Shown here: positions 61,201-64,000 of the stretch, piece after piece | Position numbering within the stretch: the first letter of the stretch is position 1 | Layout of the letters: every line of letters starts with the position of its first letter | Assembly: GCA_033558025.1 (NCBI GenBank) | Contig: JAUCEF010000011.1 | Location: 3,348,001 to 3,412,000, forward strand | DNA length: 64,000 bases | From: Phytophthora sp. 'mugwort' | Taxonomy: Eukaryota; Oomycota; Peronosporomycetes; Peronosporales; Peronosporaceae | Direction of reading: 5' to 3' | Program-made: the position numbers and the translations under genes | Notes under the pieces: generated by a model | What the model was told of the DNA's origin: nothing | Database searches by the model: none | The model's input: the letters and a program-made list of their open reading frames with translations, nothing else

Positions 61201-64000
61201 ATGGCGTCTACCGTGGCGCAAGGCGCAGATATTGGGTCTGTGTCCGTCAAAGACCTGGAGAGGTGCTACGAAGCCTTCACCCGGCGCAGACGACTCCGTG
61301 GCGAGCGCAGTATCCGGACTCCTGAAGGATTCCAGCGACTCCAAAAGAGATATCAACTGCATGTTCGCACGACCAAAGCCGTAGGAGGGGACTGTGGAGC
61401 TGTATCTGATTCAACAAGAATTAAGGACGATGACGTTGACGATACTGCGGGTCTGCGCAATGTATTGAACGTTTATTTCAATCCCAAAATCTTGCGCTTG
61501 ATTACCGTAACTTGTTGGCGCTTGGCCCATTTTGGAGGTGACACTTCGGATGATGAGAGGGTAAAGCAACTTTGTGCTTGTACGTTGAGTCTGCCACACA
61601 AGAGCAGAAGTTAATGGGATGATCTTCTTTTTATTTGTAGGATTGCGCAGGATTGGAACTTGATGCGGAGAAATACTCAAATTTCACATTTCGTTTGATT
61701 CAGTGGGTTTTGCCTGAGCTGCCGCGTCGAGAAGTCAAAGAGCTGACACAGTACGACTGGGAACTCGATCGCAAGTTTGATGAACATGGACGTGATGGTT
61801 TGAGCTTGCAAGGCTTCAAACTTTCGCTTCTTGACCTTGCATGCTCGTGTACGGTACGATTTGAGTTTATTTAAATCTGCAAATATTAACTAATCGACAG
61901 GATTTCTCTAATAAATAGGACGGTACCGTGAACAAATGCCTGGAATTCCTAAATCTCATGGCGAGGTGGCTGCAACATTCATTACCTCCATACGCACGTG
62001 ACGTCACCCCGCAGGTTATCAGAGACTTTGTGAGATCTACCACTGGTCTCAAGCCTCCTCCTCCTAAGCGTATTCTACCTACCATTGTGTGGGACACCAT
62101 ACCGTTGTCCATGATGACCCCGTGTCAGATCGGTCTCCAAGGTTTGTACTGTGAGCTGAAGGTAAGACGCACAGTCTCGTGTACCATCACTTGCTCTTAA
62201 TGTGTCCAATGCTACCAGGCTAAAGCTAGTCCAGCACCAATGGTCATCATGGTCTTGTCAGCCGACGAAAAGTAGGTAATATATAGCCAAAATGAGAGCC
62301 TTGTCAGTAGTTAGTCGACGCTAAGTATGTTAAATCTCCTCGTGTTGTCTACAGGCCTATCGAACTGGTACTTGCTACAAGCTCCAAGCTCCTTCTCAGC
62401 AAAACGGAAACCCACAAGGATATCTACCGCAAAGTTTCACTTAGCAATGCCCTATGTGGACAACTCAAAAGACAAGGCTGCTGGACATTTTGTATGAGCC
62501 CGAAGATGCCGTCGATATTACTGGTTCCAGGTTCTATCGTCAGTCGTCAAACCAAAAAGCTCTACGCTTGCTTTCGTATGTTTGACAGTGAGAAACCGAG
62601 CTTGGATAGCGAAGGAGTCGAACATGACTGCGACAACAAGACGCCTCGGCCGAACGAAGAGACTAACGAGGCAATCCACACTGTACAAAATGTGGCTTTA
62701 TCATTACCAGTTTCCTCGTTAATGACTCTCTTTACGAGTATTCCAGACCAAATCTCACTAGGTTTCAACAGCAAGAACAACACTTGCCACCGAATGGAAC
62801 GGATGAGCTCACGTATCTTCACACTGGAGCGCAGATCGCAGCTTGGCGAGGCATTTGCGATTACATTAACAGCATCACTACTTCAAAGCACAAATGCTGC
62901 GGGAGGACCGGGCGCTGCAGCTACAATGTCGAGTACTTTTGAGACAAAGTCGGTCTTTACTGTTAGCGATAGCTACTTGGCTGACCCGAAAGACGGTGAC
63001 GCGAGACACCTCGAAGCGCATACGTTCGTTTTCATCCTAAGAAATGCCGGAAGCACAGCATCAAAGAAAAATGGATTAAGGCAAGAAGAAGCTATGCTTC
63101 CTCAGCAGTGGTTCACGCCCTTAGATGCTGCTAATGAAACGAAAACCATCATATTCGAGTCTCCAGCAGAATCTCCATCTGCCGGGAACCCTGCCGGTCC
63201 CAGCGAAAATGATACGGCTGGCAGTAATCAGACTCAGCACATGGAGATCTACCAACTCTTTATCTTTACGCTTCATGGAGTATATATTGAAATCGTTTGC
63301 AACGCTGAGATACCGGGACTACAAAATGAAGCTTCGGACAAAGAAATTCAAGATGCAAAGGAAAGCGACGTCGATGATTCGAACGTGTTTTCTGTGGGCT
63401 CTGAGATGACGAGCGCTAGACTATTGCAGGAGCTCTTGCTGCTTCAGAAGACGCGGCAGCTCGAGAAAACATCGGAACTTCCACCCGATATGGTGATTGG
63501 GACGCAAATGAGCACAACTAAACCGGTCACAACTGCAGAAGCCCTTCGGAGCAAGGTACAAGCACCAATTATCTGGCGATGTTCCTGTTACATAAATGTT
63601 TTTTACCATGTTTTTAACAATTGGGTTTTTAGGTCCTTCGTTCACGTCAGGATGAACGTCATGCACGTTTCCAGATGCTGGAGGTAGCAATTCGAAACAA
63701 GCTTCGTGACAGTAAAGCTGCTAGAACGTTTGCTCCAATCATTTCTGAAGAACTTAATCACTCAGATGAGAATGTAGAGGACCCACCATCACCAACGCCA
63801 GAGCTTGAGAAGCGTGTGTATTTGCTAACAACATTTTTCCACGAGATGGCAGTGCACCAGCCGAGACGTGACGAGTTACATGGCGGTGCTGCCGAAATGG
63901 CTGAAGCATCGGCACAAGAGCAATTGCTTCAAAGGTTTGGCGATCTCTTCGATTGCGACGTGGAGTTACAAAACGCAGTCGACGAAGAGAAGTGGAGCAC
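61201..64000 (+). CDS. Large multi-exon protein of unknown function, 3' end outside window
   Basis: At least six exons: 61,201-61,560; 61,641-61,853; 61,919-62,161; 62,219-62,271; 62,355-63,555; and 63,633 to the window end. All five introns (57-83 nt) have GT...AG ends and compatible phases. The N-terminus begins MASTVAQGADIGSVSVKDLE with an Arg-rich helix (CYEAFTRRRRLRGERSI). The middle carries CLEFLNLMARWLQHSLPPY and PKRILPTIVWDTIPLSMM; the end is acidic and helical (LQRFGDLFDCDVEL). No known domain or catalytic motif was recognised. The call rests on frame, length and splice consistency. Confidence 0.65.

Overview
The window looks like nuclear DNA of a plant-pathogenic oomycete (Phytophthora-like). 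The signs are compact GC-rich genes with short GT-AG introns (about 60-106 nt), oomycete initiator/flanking promoter elements (TCAYTYY-type followed by ATTT) about 40-60 nt upstream of several start codons, a Crinkler (CRN) LFLAK-type effector N-terminus, and oomycete-style CxxC-HGGGK zinc repeats. Several genes only make sense once introns are spliced by eye. I give those exon structures; they are inferences from reading frame, splice signals and paralogue alignment.

Left host block (1-22.5 kb): a Rab-like GTPase (cut by the window edge), three copies of a C2/perilipin-like family, an ARM-like helical protein divergent from a CDC14 phosphatase that carries a perfect 52-bp palindrome, a WDR4/Trm82 tRNA-methylation subunit, a bacterial-type mitochondrial aspartyl-tRNA synthetase, a zinc-repeat protein, and a membrane-anchored RING protein.

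Central block (22,539-38,804): a complete but mutationally decayed Maverick/Polinton, a virus-like self-synthesising DNA transposon. It has about 252-bp terminal inverted repeats starting 5'-AG and a perfect 6-bp target duplication (TACGGC). It interrupts a minus-strand GNAT N-acetyltransferase gene, whose two halves lie on either side. Inside are a protein-primed DNA polymerase B with an embedded HNH/endonuclease-VII module, a D,D35E integrase with a chromodomain, a packaging ATPase, an adenain-like protease, a major capsid protein, an intact minor capsid (penton-like) protein, a pVI/pX-like basic virion protein, an S74-chaperone fibre, a GIY-YIG nuclease, an FGKYKGK repeat protein and several unknown ORFs. 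Next to the left repeat, inside the element, lies a CRN effector N-terminal domain up to its HVLVVVP-like junction. This is the most striking observation.

Right block: an inositol-2-dehydrogenase-like oxidoreductase (39.2-40.4 kb), then about 10 kb of nested transposon remnants (two Tc1/mariner elements with TA target sites and long inverted repeats, and two pogo-like transposase pseudogenes). Host genes follow: an EttA-type ABCF ATPase with an apparent mitochondrial presequence, a tandem pair of coproporphyrinogen III oxidases (one with an N-terminal targeting/membrane segment, one without), a coiled-coil protein convergent with a six-exon TEDC1-like gene, a small unknown protein, and a large multi-exon unknown gene running off the window end.
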